Source of the DNA: Lactarius indigo
Taxonomy: Eukaryota > Basidiomycota > Agaricomycetes > Russulales > Russulaceae
Length of the DNA stretch: 64,000 nt
Direction: 5' to 3'
NCBI GenBank assembly: GCA_025766275.1
Contig: JAFKAC010000096.1
Location: 62,001 to 126,000 of the forward strand
Part shown: piece by piece, positions 54,527 to 64,000 of the stretch
Position numbering within the stretch: the first letter of the stretch is position 1
Layout: each line of letters opens with the position of its first letter
Notes under the pieces: model-generated
Databases searched by the model: none
Told to the model about the DNA's origin: nothing
What the model saw: the letters and a program-made list of their open reading frames with translations, nothing else
Program-made: the position numbers and the translations under genes

Positions 54527-55639
54527 ATAGTGGGGGTGGATGGTGCACCGGGCTTTTGCCACCCCCTACCTCGTTCTGAGGAATGTCACGTGTGTCGAGC
54601 CCTGGGTTCGATCCTGGCAGGAGACAGACGAGGGCACTCATTACCACACTGCCTTCATGCAACCACCTTCCTTTCCTGCCCAGCCCCCAACACCACCAAA
54701 CACCCTTCGGCCCGCACGGCCACGCACTCACTTTCCAACTCGGGCTCTGTCACATGCACCACTGACATCCCATGCCACCACCCACCACCACCACACTCCT
54801 TTACCTTTCCGGGCTCTGCTGACTCATCCTTGGCACCCCTTGCCCCCACCCTCCACCCACACCCCTGTTCCATCTCCGATTCCTTTCCAACAATCCCGCA
54901 CCACCCCGATTCAAACTCCGCCACTCAACCGCGGTGGACTCCCCTTTACGGACACCCCTTCACCTCGGACCGGACTGCCCTTGTAGTGAGGAGACTCGGT
55001 GAGGAGGGCTGACCTAACGGTCGGTGACCGCCAAAGACCTCACGTGTGAGGACACTCCTGGGCGCCCCCCGGTTCCTGGCGTCGGTATCGGTAAACAAAA
55101 GTTCTGGGGTCAAACTTGCAACCGAGGGGTTGGACGGCGATGACGGTGTGGGAGGTAGGGATGAGGTATGGATGACATAATTCAGCTGGACTGGGAGACC
55201 GCACTCAGGGACCTGCCACGTCCCTTACTTACCTCATCACCGAACCTGACCGGGCTTCCTCTGGGAGGTGCCCTTAGGGCGGGGTTTAAACTCCTCGACC
55301 CTACAACCTTCTGACCGCACCGGCCTTCGGGCCACAGACAATTACCTTAATCTGCTGTGCACACGTTGTCTACTCACCCTCGTCTCGGTCCCTTTACATA
55401 ATCCAATAATTACTTACGGGTACGCTATACGGATCGGTTCGTCCACCGTCATCGACCAACTGGGAGCAGCCTACGGGCAGAGAAGCATACCAAGGGAATA
55501 GTGAACCTTAAGGGTTGAGGATTTGGTAATATACCGAGTTTCCTTACAGAGTAGTAGCCGTAAAGCAAGTAGGACCGGCCTTGTATTAAGTACTGCCCCG
55601 GAATATAAATCAATTCAAAAAAAAAAAAAAAAAAAAAAA
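54527..55639 (+). mobile_element. Non-autonomous poly(A) retroelement, 1.1 kb
   Basis: Flanked by the 15-bp duplication AACACTCGTAAGATG (54512-54526 and 55640-55654) and ending in about 22 A. The last 50 bp before the tail (ACCGGCCTTGTATTA, CCGGAATATAAAT) match the 3' end of the LINE at 55791-57819, so it was probably mobilised by that LINE. A box-B-like GGTTCGATCC occurs 80 bp from its start, hinting at a tRNA-derived head. A Pro/His-rich open stretch (54540-54986, 148 codons) could be a remnant of LINE ORF1 or chance. Confidence 0.8.
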
Positions 55640-55654
55640 AACACTCGTAAGATG

Positions 55655-55790
55655 GAGTGTAACGACTAGCATTAGAACTTGGGGGCGAGAGAAGCAGGAG
55701 CCAATAAAGACCGCTGGATGAGACCAAAATTTGAAGGTGGCAATGCCAGGACCGGTTGATAAGAGTCTTGCGATGAAAGCTCAAGTATCC
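55655..55790 (+). repeat. Spacer S2 of unit D between two retroelements
   Basis: 136 bp of array spacer, matching 37455-37555 and ending in the LINE target duplication. Confidence 0.55.
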
Positions 55791-57482
55791 AACATCCGAT
55801 ACCTCGGCTTCTTCATCAACCACAAGCTAGACTGGAACCCCCACATCGACACCATGTGCAACAGAGCTCGGGCATCGATCAAATCCCTCCAACTCCTGGG
55901 AAACTCCAGATGCGGTATCACCTCCGCAAACTGGCGACTTCTCTTTAATGCCATTTGTCTACCCGTCCTCTCCTATGGATGCCAACTCTGGATGACCAAG
56001 AAACGGAATAAGGGACTGATACTCAAAGTCCAGAAGGTAATAAATGAAGGAGTCAGATTAGTGTCTGGCTCCTTCCGTACGGCTCCTCGAGGCCCACTGC
56101 ACGAGCTAACCCGCATTCTACCCGCCAAACAGTACCTTACCAAACTGACATCCTCTTCTTCCCTCAGACTGTTCCGCGTCCCCCGAACTTCCCAACTTCT
56201 TACCCGATTAGGGGAGGAGTGGGGCGGTGAGGTCCAGAGCGGCCCACACTCCAGCAATGGAGGGGTGGTGTGCAACAGAGCACTACGGGTTAGGTCTGGA
56301 CGTACCCAACAGCACCCCACTGCCTTGGAGGTTCTCGCAAGCTCGGTTGACCCTCTGTTAACCGAGCATGTCGACGTCACAGCCGTGGCCCCCTGGGAGG
56401 CTCCCAACTGGGGTGGTCACGTATTCTGTGAGGGCAAAGTTAACCCTAAGCCCCGGAAAGAGTGGACCAATCAGCTGTACAGCCGACCCACTTCTGACCA
56501 AATGGTTATCCGCGTGGTCTCTAAGATCACCAACAAGCATCGTTTCGACAACAAACACGTGGGGGCTGCTGCGATTCATGTCACTCATGGTCTGCGGCCC
56601 CCCATCACCAAATCTTGGGTTATGGGCACGGAGGTGGAAGACAATGACGTTGCCCTGTTTGGCCTAGCCAAGACAGCGGAGTTCATTTCAGCTGAGTGCT
56701 CACATGCGGCCCCCAAAGACATATACATACTATATAACAACAACTCAGTCCTTACTCACATCACCAATTTCCGTTCCCTTGACAACCAACGCGAACTACT
56801 TACGTGGCATCGTTCTCTCTCTTCTTTCTTCTCACAGCCTAGGGACACGAGGATTAACCTTGTGTGGTCGCCCATTGACCGGAAGAGAGCTCCCGACTCC
56901 GATGCCTTCAAGGCGGTAGCAAGAGCCTGCAGCACGGCATCTCCCTCAGCCGCTACCCCCAACCGATCAGTCACGTGGGTTAAAAAACACCTACGTGGCG
57001 CCGCCTTCCGCTCGTGGGCCAAGGATTGGCACTCCTCCTTATCCACACTATCCACTCCCCGAGCATACCACCACTCCATCGACACCACCTGCCCCCCTGA
57101 CGGGCGCAATCACCCCTTATGGCTGGCCGCCATACCCCCCAAAAAGCCCAGTGATGACTATGAGCCCATTCATCGCCAAGCTCATGCCACTGCCATGCAA
57201 CTCGCCACCCTTCACTCCTTCACATCCGACTACTCCCTCCGACACCGGCCCGATCTCCCCATCGAAGCTTCAATGTGTCACGCGTGCAAGGTACCATACT
57301 CATTCAATCACATCATTCACCACTGCCCTCTGTACACGCGACATCGGACCCAGGCCTTTGACTTTTACATCAACCGTGCTGAACCCCTCCGGATCTTCTA
57401 TGTTCTGGAACACCAACTATGCCTCTTTCTTCAATATTCCAAAGCCACCTCGGCACCACGGCGTCCTTTAGAACCAGGATGA
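55791..57482 (+). pseudogene. LINE ORF2, C-terminal part
   Basis: Open for about 563 codons without a stop. It starts in the thumb end of the reverse transcriptase (IRYLGFFINHKLDWNPHID, then LPVLSYGCQLWM), continues into an RNase H-like domain (about 56530-56990, with HVGAAAIHVTHG and LVWSPIDRKRAPDSDAFKAV), and ends with a zinc finger (CHACKVPYSFNHIIHHCP). The reading frame continues upstream into 20 codons of flanking array DNA by chance, so an ATG at 55731 is not its true start. Where active RNase H has a TDSQ-like Asp, this protein has YNNNS. The Tad-like placement is by resemblance. Confidence 0.82.
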
Positions 57483-57819
57483 AGGAGCTCTCCGACCTCA
57501 ACCCGCCACCCTGTGCCCAGCACAGCCCCGTAAGCGCTAACCCCTTCGTGTTCCGTCTCCTTATAAGGAGCCTTGTGCTTTCGTTAACCAATCACCCCAC
57601 GCCCTTTTATTTCCCGTGACCCGGCCTCCTCTACGTTTGAGGTGACCTTGTGTACATGCTTCGGCATCTACTTACATCCTTCTCGGCATCCGCAGCCAAC
57701 ATGTGAGCCCAGCTTACGTTTACCTGTACCTATTTCCACTTCTCGTGTCGAAGACCGGCTTTGTATTATTATACTGCTCCGGAATATAAATTCATCCAAA
57801 AAAAAAAAAAAAAAAAAAA
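55791..57819 (+). mobile_element. 5'-truncated LINE (non-LTR retrotransposon)
   Basis: Flanked by the 15-bp duplication AAAGCTCAAGTATCC (55776-55790 and 57820-57834) and ending in a poly(A) run from 57798. It carries the 3' part of ORF2 and a 315-bp 3' UTR with GGAATATAAAT shortly before the tail. It is missing the endonuclease and most of the reverse transcriptase, so it cannot move by itself. Confidence 0.9.
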
Positions 57820-57834
57820 AAAGCTCAAGTATCC

Positions 57835-59726
57835 TTAATTGGCACTGATTAGTGTGGATCACGCCGAGATGAACGAGCGAATGAAATAGCACGGCACCAG
57901 TGCCAGAGAAAGTGCCAGAGAAGTGGTGGATTGTATTTGGGGGAGAAGAAGCCATCGCCTGATTCCGGAACGGCAAGTATGAGTAGAATGGAAGAGGAGA
58001 TGGGGAGAGATGGGGAGGAGTAGGCGTGGGATAAGTAGGTGAAGGAAAGAAGTGCGATGCTATCGGTACGGGCACCGAACGCAACGACTCTAGTGAGGAT
58101 GTGGGCCTAGTGAAATGGAATATATATTGACGAGAAACAAGGGAGCCGTAAGTGGGAGCACGACAAAGATCAGGAAAAAGAAACACACATGAAACTAGGA
58201 TCGTACCCCACGCCCCGGAAAAGGAGTGGCTGGGTGATTGCACGGCGTTGCGCGCCGGGTGAAGCCTACAGAAGGAGCACAACGAGGAAAGATGTCGACA
58301 CGCGGGACAGACAGCGAGGGTGATGCGGACAGGATCACCTCAGAAGTCAAGCCACCTGGTAGCGAGGGTGAGGGACGGGGATAACAAAATTATCAGAACG
58401 TGAAAGCCTGGGTATAGGCCTGAGGAAGCGATGGATTAAAGATACGCATGATACAGAGAGACGGCGAGAACAGTTATGATAGGAGGTGTGGATTGCGTGA
58501 CACCTGGAACCGAAGGCAGGGAAACCTGGGGTATTCTGAAACAAGCCCCAATAGCGATTGATGGCGAATTGCAGACGTCCCACGCGAGATCTTCCCCAAC
58601 TCGCCGCGTCGAGGGATGCTAGCGGGTCAGAGCAGCACCACAGCCAGGTAGGTTCTCTACATCTATCCATTCTCGCATACCCTTCCACCAAGCGAGATCT
58701 ATTTGACGTAGAACCTGTGGCAGTACCACCTCTCCCCATCCCCTTGTACTATGGGAGTCAAGCCGATAGGGACATCGTTCACCGGACGAAGTGCAGGTAA
58801 TGTGTAGGTCCTGCGGGTACCGGAAGAATGGTTTTTCAATGGAGGCGGGGATACAACGTCAAGATCGTGTCCCTGCTTCGGTTCAGCGCTGTATCTAAAT
58901 GTGGAGGAAATACAGACGCGTACCTACTATAATGGAGATATGTGCTGTTTGGAGACGCTATCCTATCTTCGGCTGAAGCAAGGATGGATGACGAATGTCC
59001 TCAGACGTCTTTGGGGTCTACACGACAACATGTGTCGTTGCAGATAAACCTGGCGGGCGAACTACTGTACACGCAGATGCTTGACACCCTGAAGGTTGTC
59101 CGGAAATGTAGTGCTTAGTGTAGTCTTGTCGGTATATCGGTGTGTGAGCTTACGTGCTTTTGCCCCACCAGGGCTGCGGCTCTAACAGGCTATCTCCGGA
59201 AATCGCCGTCCACGGGGACACCGAGACACTAGGACGGATAAATGTAGGCGAGAACAAAGAGATCGGTAAGTGAGGGGTAGATCGGGGAAGAGAAATACCC
59301 ATGGACTAGGATAAGGCCGACGCACCAGGAGAAGAGTGGCAGTGTGGTGGATAATGTACGGTAGAGTGTGGTGGGTGTAAAAAGGGAGGAGACAACGAGG
59401 ACAATGCGAAAAAGCGTCGGCACGAGGCCCGGGACAATCAGCGAGGGTGATGCGAACAGGGTCACGTCACCATTTGAGCCACCTACTGTAGAAGCGGCAG
59501 CGGCGGCGATGACATAATCACTAGCAAGCGAGAGGAAGAGCCCGAGGCAAGGCCTGAGGGAGCGATGGATTAAAATATACGCACTAGATTAGACAGAGAG
59601 ACGGCGAGAACGAGCGAGTTAGGAGGAATGTGGGAAATCTGAGGTCAGGGCTTAGGGCAGGGGGACTCGATGTGAGATCTCGGCGAGGATCTTGGGTGGG
59701 TATACTTGGGTATACTGGCATTTCTG
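57835..59726 (+). repeat. Spacer S2 of unit D, last part
   Basis: Matches 37557-39074 and the complement of 10550-12510. Contains both copies of the internal duplication seen in unit A (around 58200-58380 and 59320-59480). No gene; the LysM-like island of unit A is absent. Confidence 0.55.
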
Positions 59727-59741
59727 AAACAAGCCCAGCGG

Positions 59742-59877
59742 TTTCGGTTACGAACTTACGTTTCGGGGCACCTCTATATACCTGTGTTTCTTAAATGTGT
59801 CGGGCTCGCCACGCGACTGGTCTGTATCTCTGATATGTACCCCAGAATAAATATGGATCCAAAAAAAAAAAAAAAAA
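59742..59877 (+). mobile_element. 136-bp truncated poly(A) retroinsertion
   Basis: Flanked by the 15-bp duplication AAACAAGCCCAGCGG (59727-59741 and 59878-59892). It ends with CAGAATAAATATGGATCC and about 20 A. The body does not match the other two LINE tails closely and may come from a different family or a processed transcript. Confidence 0.82.
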
Positions 59878-59892
59878 AAACAAGCCCAGCGG

Positions 59893-60719
59893 AGACGATT
59901 CAAATACGCCCGAGTACGTATACTGTACTACCACTGTACCCGACATGATCCCTACTTGCCATGTCACTCAGTCTGTCCTCATCTCCGTGTTTTCGAGCGT
60001 CTCGCACATTCGAGCGCCTTTAGGCGACGCGTCCTCAACCCAAGCGAAACTGTTTACAAAGTTACGTGCCGTGAGGAGGCCTGCACGACAGATAAGGCAG
60101 CTCGGGTTGTTTGCGCAGTGTCCCTACGCTCAGAGGCAACCCCACTCGTCAACACAAAATATGAACTTGAAAAATGGGCCAGAGATATCGAATTATTTTC
60201 AAGTTCACTCTCTGACCCATGGTTCTGCGTAGACTACGACATGGGTGTAGAGCCTCCTTGGCGTGTGCTGACCAGATATCGAACAGAGCGTATGATAGTA
60301 CCTGTGCGAGGGTCGTCTTGAACGTTCTTACGTTGAAACCTCCCCTCGTATCGGGAATCACAAGTTGCTACTTGATTGCGGAGGCTCTTGTCGGATATTA
60401 CTGGTTGTTTGACCACATCCAGAGATAGACGAAGTACTCGATAAGAGGCACAGCGCACATGATATGTGTGACAAAGGCTGGTTTGGGATCAGATTTATGA
60501 CACTAATATGAGCGATGGAATGTGCGGTCTTAAATCAACGAGTCCGACAGGCGGAGAGGATGTTTTAGAAAAGGTGTAGGGGGAGGGATAGGGTATGAAG
60601 GCGTGTGAGGAAGGGAAAGGAAAATAAGAGCGAAGCTGTGAAGGCTCGGATCGGGGAACAGCGAGCAAACGACCGGTTTCGGCCGAAACTGAGACCGATC
60701 AGGAGCCGACTGCAGAAAG
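59893..60719 (+). repeat. Spacer block R, copy 3
   Basis: Related to 42720-43815, but the TATA-like part is deleted between about 59975 and 59980. A 121-codon open frame (59956-60321) is present; its frame is not kept in the other copies. Confidence 0.5.
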
Positions 60720-61581
60720 AGACCAGGTCTGACGGCGATGCTTGGGCCCATTGGTGGGAACCCTGCGAATGTAGTGCTGGGGGTATCATTGATCAGACCT
60801 GTATCGCCCTGGGATCAAGGGAGAAGGCGTAGGCAACACGCAGATACATTTGGCAAGAAAGAGGTGGGTTGTGCACACAGAGAAATAGAACGCGAGGAGA
60901 ATGGAACATGAACGGAACGCGAAGGTGAAGGTGAAGGCGGGGGTGACAAAATAACCGGGAAGATGGAGGGAGTCGCAAGTGAGGCCTAGTGAGGGCAAAG
61001 GCCAAAGTGATTGAATCGTTCGGGGACGAGGGCGAGAGGAAAAGAGGAACACACTAGAAAATAAAATAAAAAGGGACATACACGAGAATAAATCATGGCT
61101 TCAGCGCCCGGTCACGGTCGAAGTGCGGCGTGGTGATAGCGTGGTGATAGCGACCCCCCGATGGAGTGGGCCATGTGGAGAAAAGATAAATGATAATGGC
61201 CCGAATAAAGAAGGGTATTAAAGGGGCATATATGCAGGATGGGGAGGGATCGGAAAAGTTGACATGAGGCGAATGGACATACGAGTCACGAGGTACGCAC
61301 AGTATTCTCCGGCGTGGCATGCTCGAGACACAGGCCAGGTACCAGTGCACGGCAAGAAACGAGGGGCCACGAAGCTATCAACGCCGCGGGATCACGACAT
61401 GGAGCAGTAGAAGTGTTGAGAGCGGTGTCAGATCAACGATCGCTGCGAGGTGGTGGCAGTGGATATTGTGGATTCCCACGGAGTTGCGCCTCACAGACCT
61501 CACCAATCGTCTTCCCAATCGGGTAATTAATTACCCACAGGTTTGAAGTTACTTACTTCCGAACTTTTCATAAAGACTTAC
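60720..61581 (-). repeat. Spacer block S1 of unit D
   Basis: Related to 43816-44737 and the complement of 8494-9470. No conserved reading frame. Confidence 0.55.
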
Positions 61582-61674
61582 TGTAATATCGTCATAGACA
61601 GTCAAGTCGGAAATTGCATTCCAACCAGAGAAAGAGACTGGGGTTTGAGCTGGAGGACTTATCGACTCCTCCAT
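61582..61674 (-). CDS. Conserved exon-like ORF divergent from 7TM-E
   Basis: 93 bp from ATG (M-E-E-S-I-S-P-P) to a GTAAGT donor, ending SDLTVYDDIT. Same setting as the four sister copies; no downstream exon found. Confidence 0.28.
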
Positions 61675-62054
61675 TGCGTGATTCTTGGTCCGAGCCGCCG
61701 CCAAGTGTCTTTGCAACTTGGTCTCCATATACTCTAGTGGGGTTGTAGATCAAATGTCACTGTATGTGAGATGCTATTAATCTGATGCGCCCTTCTCCTG
61801 ATGTCATCATGTAAGGAAGGTGTAGCAAAATTCGGAAGCTCTTAACGAAGACACTGAGGTGTGGCGCTGTCAACTGAATGGAGGGGGGGAAGTGCTCCGG
61901 GCCTGTGCGCCTTGCTCAGGCTGTGTACTGACATTTTTGTTTTTTTGTAGATTTACTTTATATATATATTGAAATCGCTTCATGCATACTCGGATCTACT
62001 TTGGTCTGCCCTGTCTGAATCCTCACGTCGTCGTACTGGCATTTCCCCCTTAAC

Positions 62055-63731
62055 ATGACCGACTGGAAAAGTCCCGCTGTTGTCACTGCAGAATATCGTG
62101 CGTCGGTCGTGCTTTCGACATTTCCAACTATTTACATTTGCATTACAGTCGCCCTCCTCAAGCTTTACCATGCCATATGGGGAGTTCTCATGTGAGTACT
62201 GTCGTTCTCGGCCTCGTAAAATCAAATTATTCAATGTGTTCGCATACAAGCTGGGAATTCGTTGTGAACGTTGGATTCGAATTTGCCGTCTTCACAGGCA
62301 AGAGAAAGTTTCGCTCATCATTTTTGGTACGTTGCGTGTAACCCAAACAGGAATGCGAGATGATCAACTCAAGCTGGTACATACAGCTTTACTTGGGGTC
62401 CCGGTGGTGCCCTCTGTTCTGCATCATTGCTGTACTCGTGGGAGTCGACCCAGTCAACCGGGTCAACTGCCAGGTACTTTGGCTTCTCGCTGTGTTGGGC
62501 CAGACGACGAAACTGAAATTCTACCCAGGCCGTAGTCATCTTTGTCTTTGTGAGATTATAGTCCATTTCCTCGACTACATGCTAATATTGGGGCCATGTG
62601 ATAGTTATTTTCACATCTCTCGTTAGCTTGTGCCGAGGCCCTGATCGTGCTGCGCATGTGAGTAGAGACTCGGCTCTCTAACTCCACTCGGCGCTTTATG
62701 GATATTAAGACACTCTCAGTGCGGCGATATGGGGGCTAAACAAGATCGCCATATCAATCGCTGCCGCCATGTGGCTCGCTGACGCTGGTACCCTCATTCA
62801 TGGTATATTCATTTCTTCATTTGGCCTTCCGCATATTTCAGACAGGTGACCCGGGATCGTCGGATCAGGTGTAGTTGTTCTTCGTGGAAATTGGAGCGAA
62901 AGCTTGGCCGGCGCCGCTTGCAAAGTGACGAATACACTCGAAACCAGAACCAATATTCTTGTCTCTTTTGTCACTGACTTGGTGCTCCTTGCACTCATGC
63001 TCACGGGGCTCTTGCGCTGGGAAAATTCCCGCCTGAAAGGCGGCATTTGGTGGCTCCTGTATACCCAGGTTAGTATTTTTTCATCTCGAATACTACAGCA
63101 TGCGCGGCGATGATGACTTCTCAGCTGACCATGACATCAGGGCTTGGCGTGGATGATAATCGTTGCTGTAGCCCAGGCACCTATCACAGTACGTTTTCCA
63201 AAAACGAATATGATCCAAGTGACTGATACGGGCTCCAAATAAGGTTTTCATTTTGCTGAACCTAAATGGTGTGCATTTATTTCACACGACGAGATTGGGT
63301 ATTCACCAAAAGAGTATATTCATAGATCCAATGAACCTCGTACGTCATAAAGGAAATATTCTGGACAAGGAACTGATGGACCAGATATCGTAGATGTTTC
63401 AACTCCCTGCACGTCGGTATCTTGTCCCGAGAGAATCATGCGAATTCGCTGATCGCTTTTCCTTTCTTCAGTGATTACTGTGACCATAGGTGCTTCACGG
63501 GTGTACCGTGGACTGTCGGACTATGTCCACAAAGAATCCGACGTACATATGAGTAGAGGGTTTCCAGTGAGACAGTCAACAATTGGCACCTTTGTACCCC
63601 GGCCAGGCCGAGGTTCGCTCGGAGTGGGGACAAGCGGTACAGTGGACGGGCATATGTTTGAAATGGATTTCCTGGCACCGCCAAGACACCAGGAAAAAAT
63701 GACGAATGGCAGCGAAAATCGAGCAGTGTAG
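62055..63731 (+). CDS. 7TM-E, seven-transmembrane protein
   Basis: ATG at 62055 (M-T-D-W-K-S-P-A-V-V) and TAG at 63729-63731. Thirteen exons correspond to copy D; all donors and acceptors are GT and AG, including the 14-, 19- and 21-base exons. Membrane segments and the Asn-Cys-Gln motif before intron 4 are kept, and the cytoplasmic tail ends APPRHQEKMTNGSENRAV. Nothing interrupts the frame, so with C and D this is one of three copies that look functional. Confidence 0.85.
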
Positions 63732-64000
63732 GTGAGACCAAGGTGACCTATCCTTGCACAGAATACCCCGAAATGAGACGTATTCCCTTTGTATTTAGGT
63801 TTGTAGTAATAGGAAAAGCTCTCGACCTCAAATGGGATGGGTTTGGATGCCAGATGCGTGTAGTGTTTTTGTTCTAATGTATCCTGTGTATATTTTATGA
63901 ATTGAAGTTCGAGAGCACGAACAATGAGGCTCTTTTTCGCCCCTGATGTCACAACAACTTGTGAGCTTGGTGGCCCGTTTTCAGTGATTCGTACCACATA
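63732..64000 (+). repeat. Start of spacer S2 of unit E
   Basis: Matches 53465-53740. The array continues beyond the right edge. Confidence 0.55.

Larger units (their letters stand above)
51791..62054 (+). repeat. Tandem array unit D
   Basis: 10.3 kb from 7TM-D to 7TM-E, about 6.9 kb without three retroelement insertions. Order 7TM, S2, R, S1, divergent exon-like ORF. Confidence 0.7.

Noticed and set aside
54540..54986. Pro/His-rich 148-codon frame as a protein gene
   Set aside because: Low complexity, no family, and inside a non-autonomous retroelement; the opposite strand is open as well.
55731..55790. ATG at 55731 as the start of a 583-residue LINE protein
   Set aside because: The 15-bp target duplication shows that the LINE begins at 55791; the upstream 20 codons are array spacer that happens to be in frame.

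Overview
The window reads as nuclear DNA of a filamentous basidiomycete, most likely an Agaricomycete. Genes are cut by many 45-80 bp GT-AG introns, and the recognisable families (Plavaka-type transposase, a chromodomain Ty3/Gypsy element, an hAT element, Tad-like LINE tails, an expanded seven-transmembrane family) are typical of that group. No rRNA, tRNA or CRISPR was seen. I cannot name the species.

The ground plan is a tandem array of a roughly 7 kb unit. Each unit carries one 13-exon gene for a seven-transmembrane (7TM) protein of about 320 residues plus several kb of repeated spacer with no convincing gene. Five 7TM copies are visible. A (13751-23239, minus strand) has a Ty3/Gypsy element in intron 4. 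B is split: its first 31 coding bases are at 7956-7986 (minus) and the rest at 34980-36594 (plus). C (45202-46850), D (51791-53464) and E (62055-63731) look intact. Spacers carry further insertions: an hAT transposon (39083-42436), a 5'-truncated LINE (55791-57819), a 1.1 kb poly(A) retroelement (54527-55639), two very short poly(A) insertions (37299-37332, 59742-59877) and a composite insertion in unit C (about 47088-49116).

Two copies of one large DNA transposon dominate the left half: P1 (1-7955, running off the left edge) and P2 (24514-34979, complete, 10,466 bp). They form an almost perfect inverted repeat in which position x pairs with 32469-x. Each carries a Plavaka-type transposase, a second intact multi-exon gene of 651 residues, and between them a patchwork of captured host-gene pieces with their introns: an ABC-B transporter half, a GDSG serine-protease-like piece and probably a G-alpha piece. 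The 16.6 kb between P1 and P2 (7956-24513) appears to have been inverted by recombination between the two copies. The bases flanking P2's insertion site now sit at different transposon ends, the 7TM gene inside runs opposite to the other four, and rejoining the two flanks with a 2-bp TA target duplication rebuilds exon 1 of 7TM-B in frame.

The Ty3/Gypsy element (14985-22794) has 509-bp LTRs identical by eye, a CTCAA target duplication, intact gag and pol, a candidate -1 frameshift heptamer, a chromodomain and an unexplained 400-residue tail after it. The whole picture is a recently active, transposon-rich tandem gene cluster.
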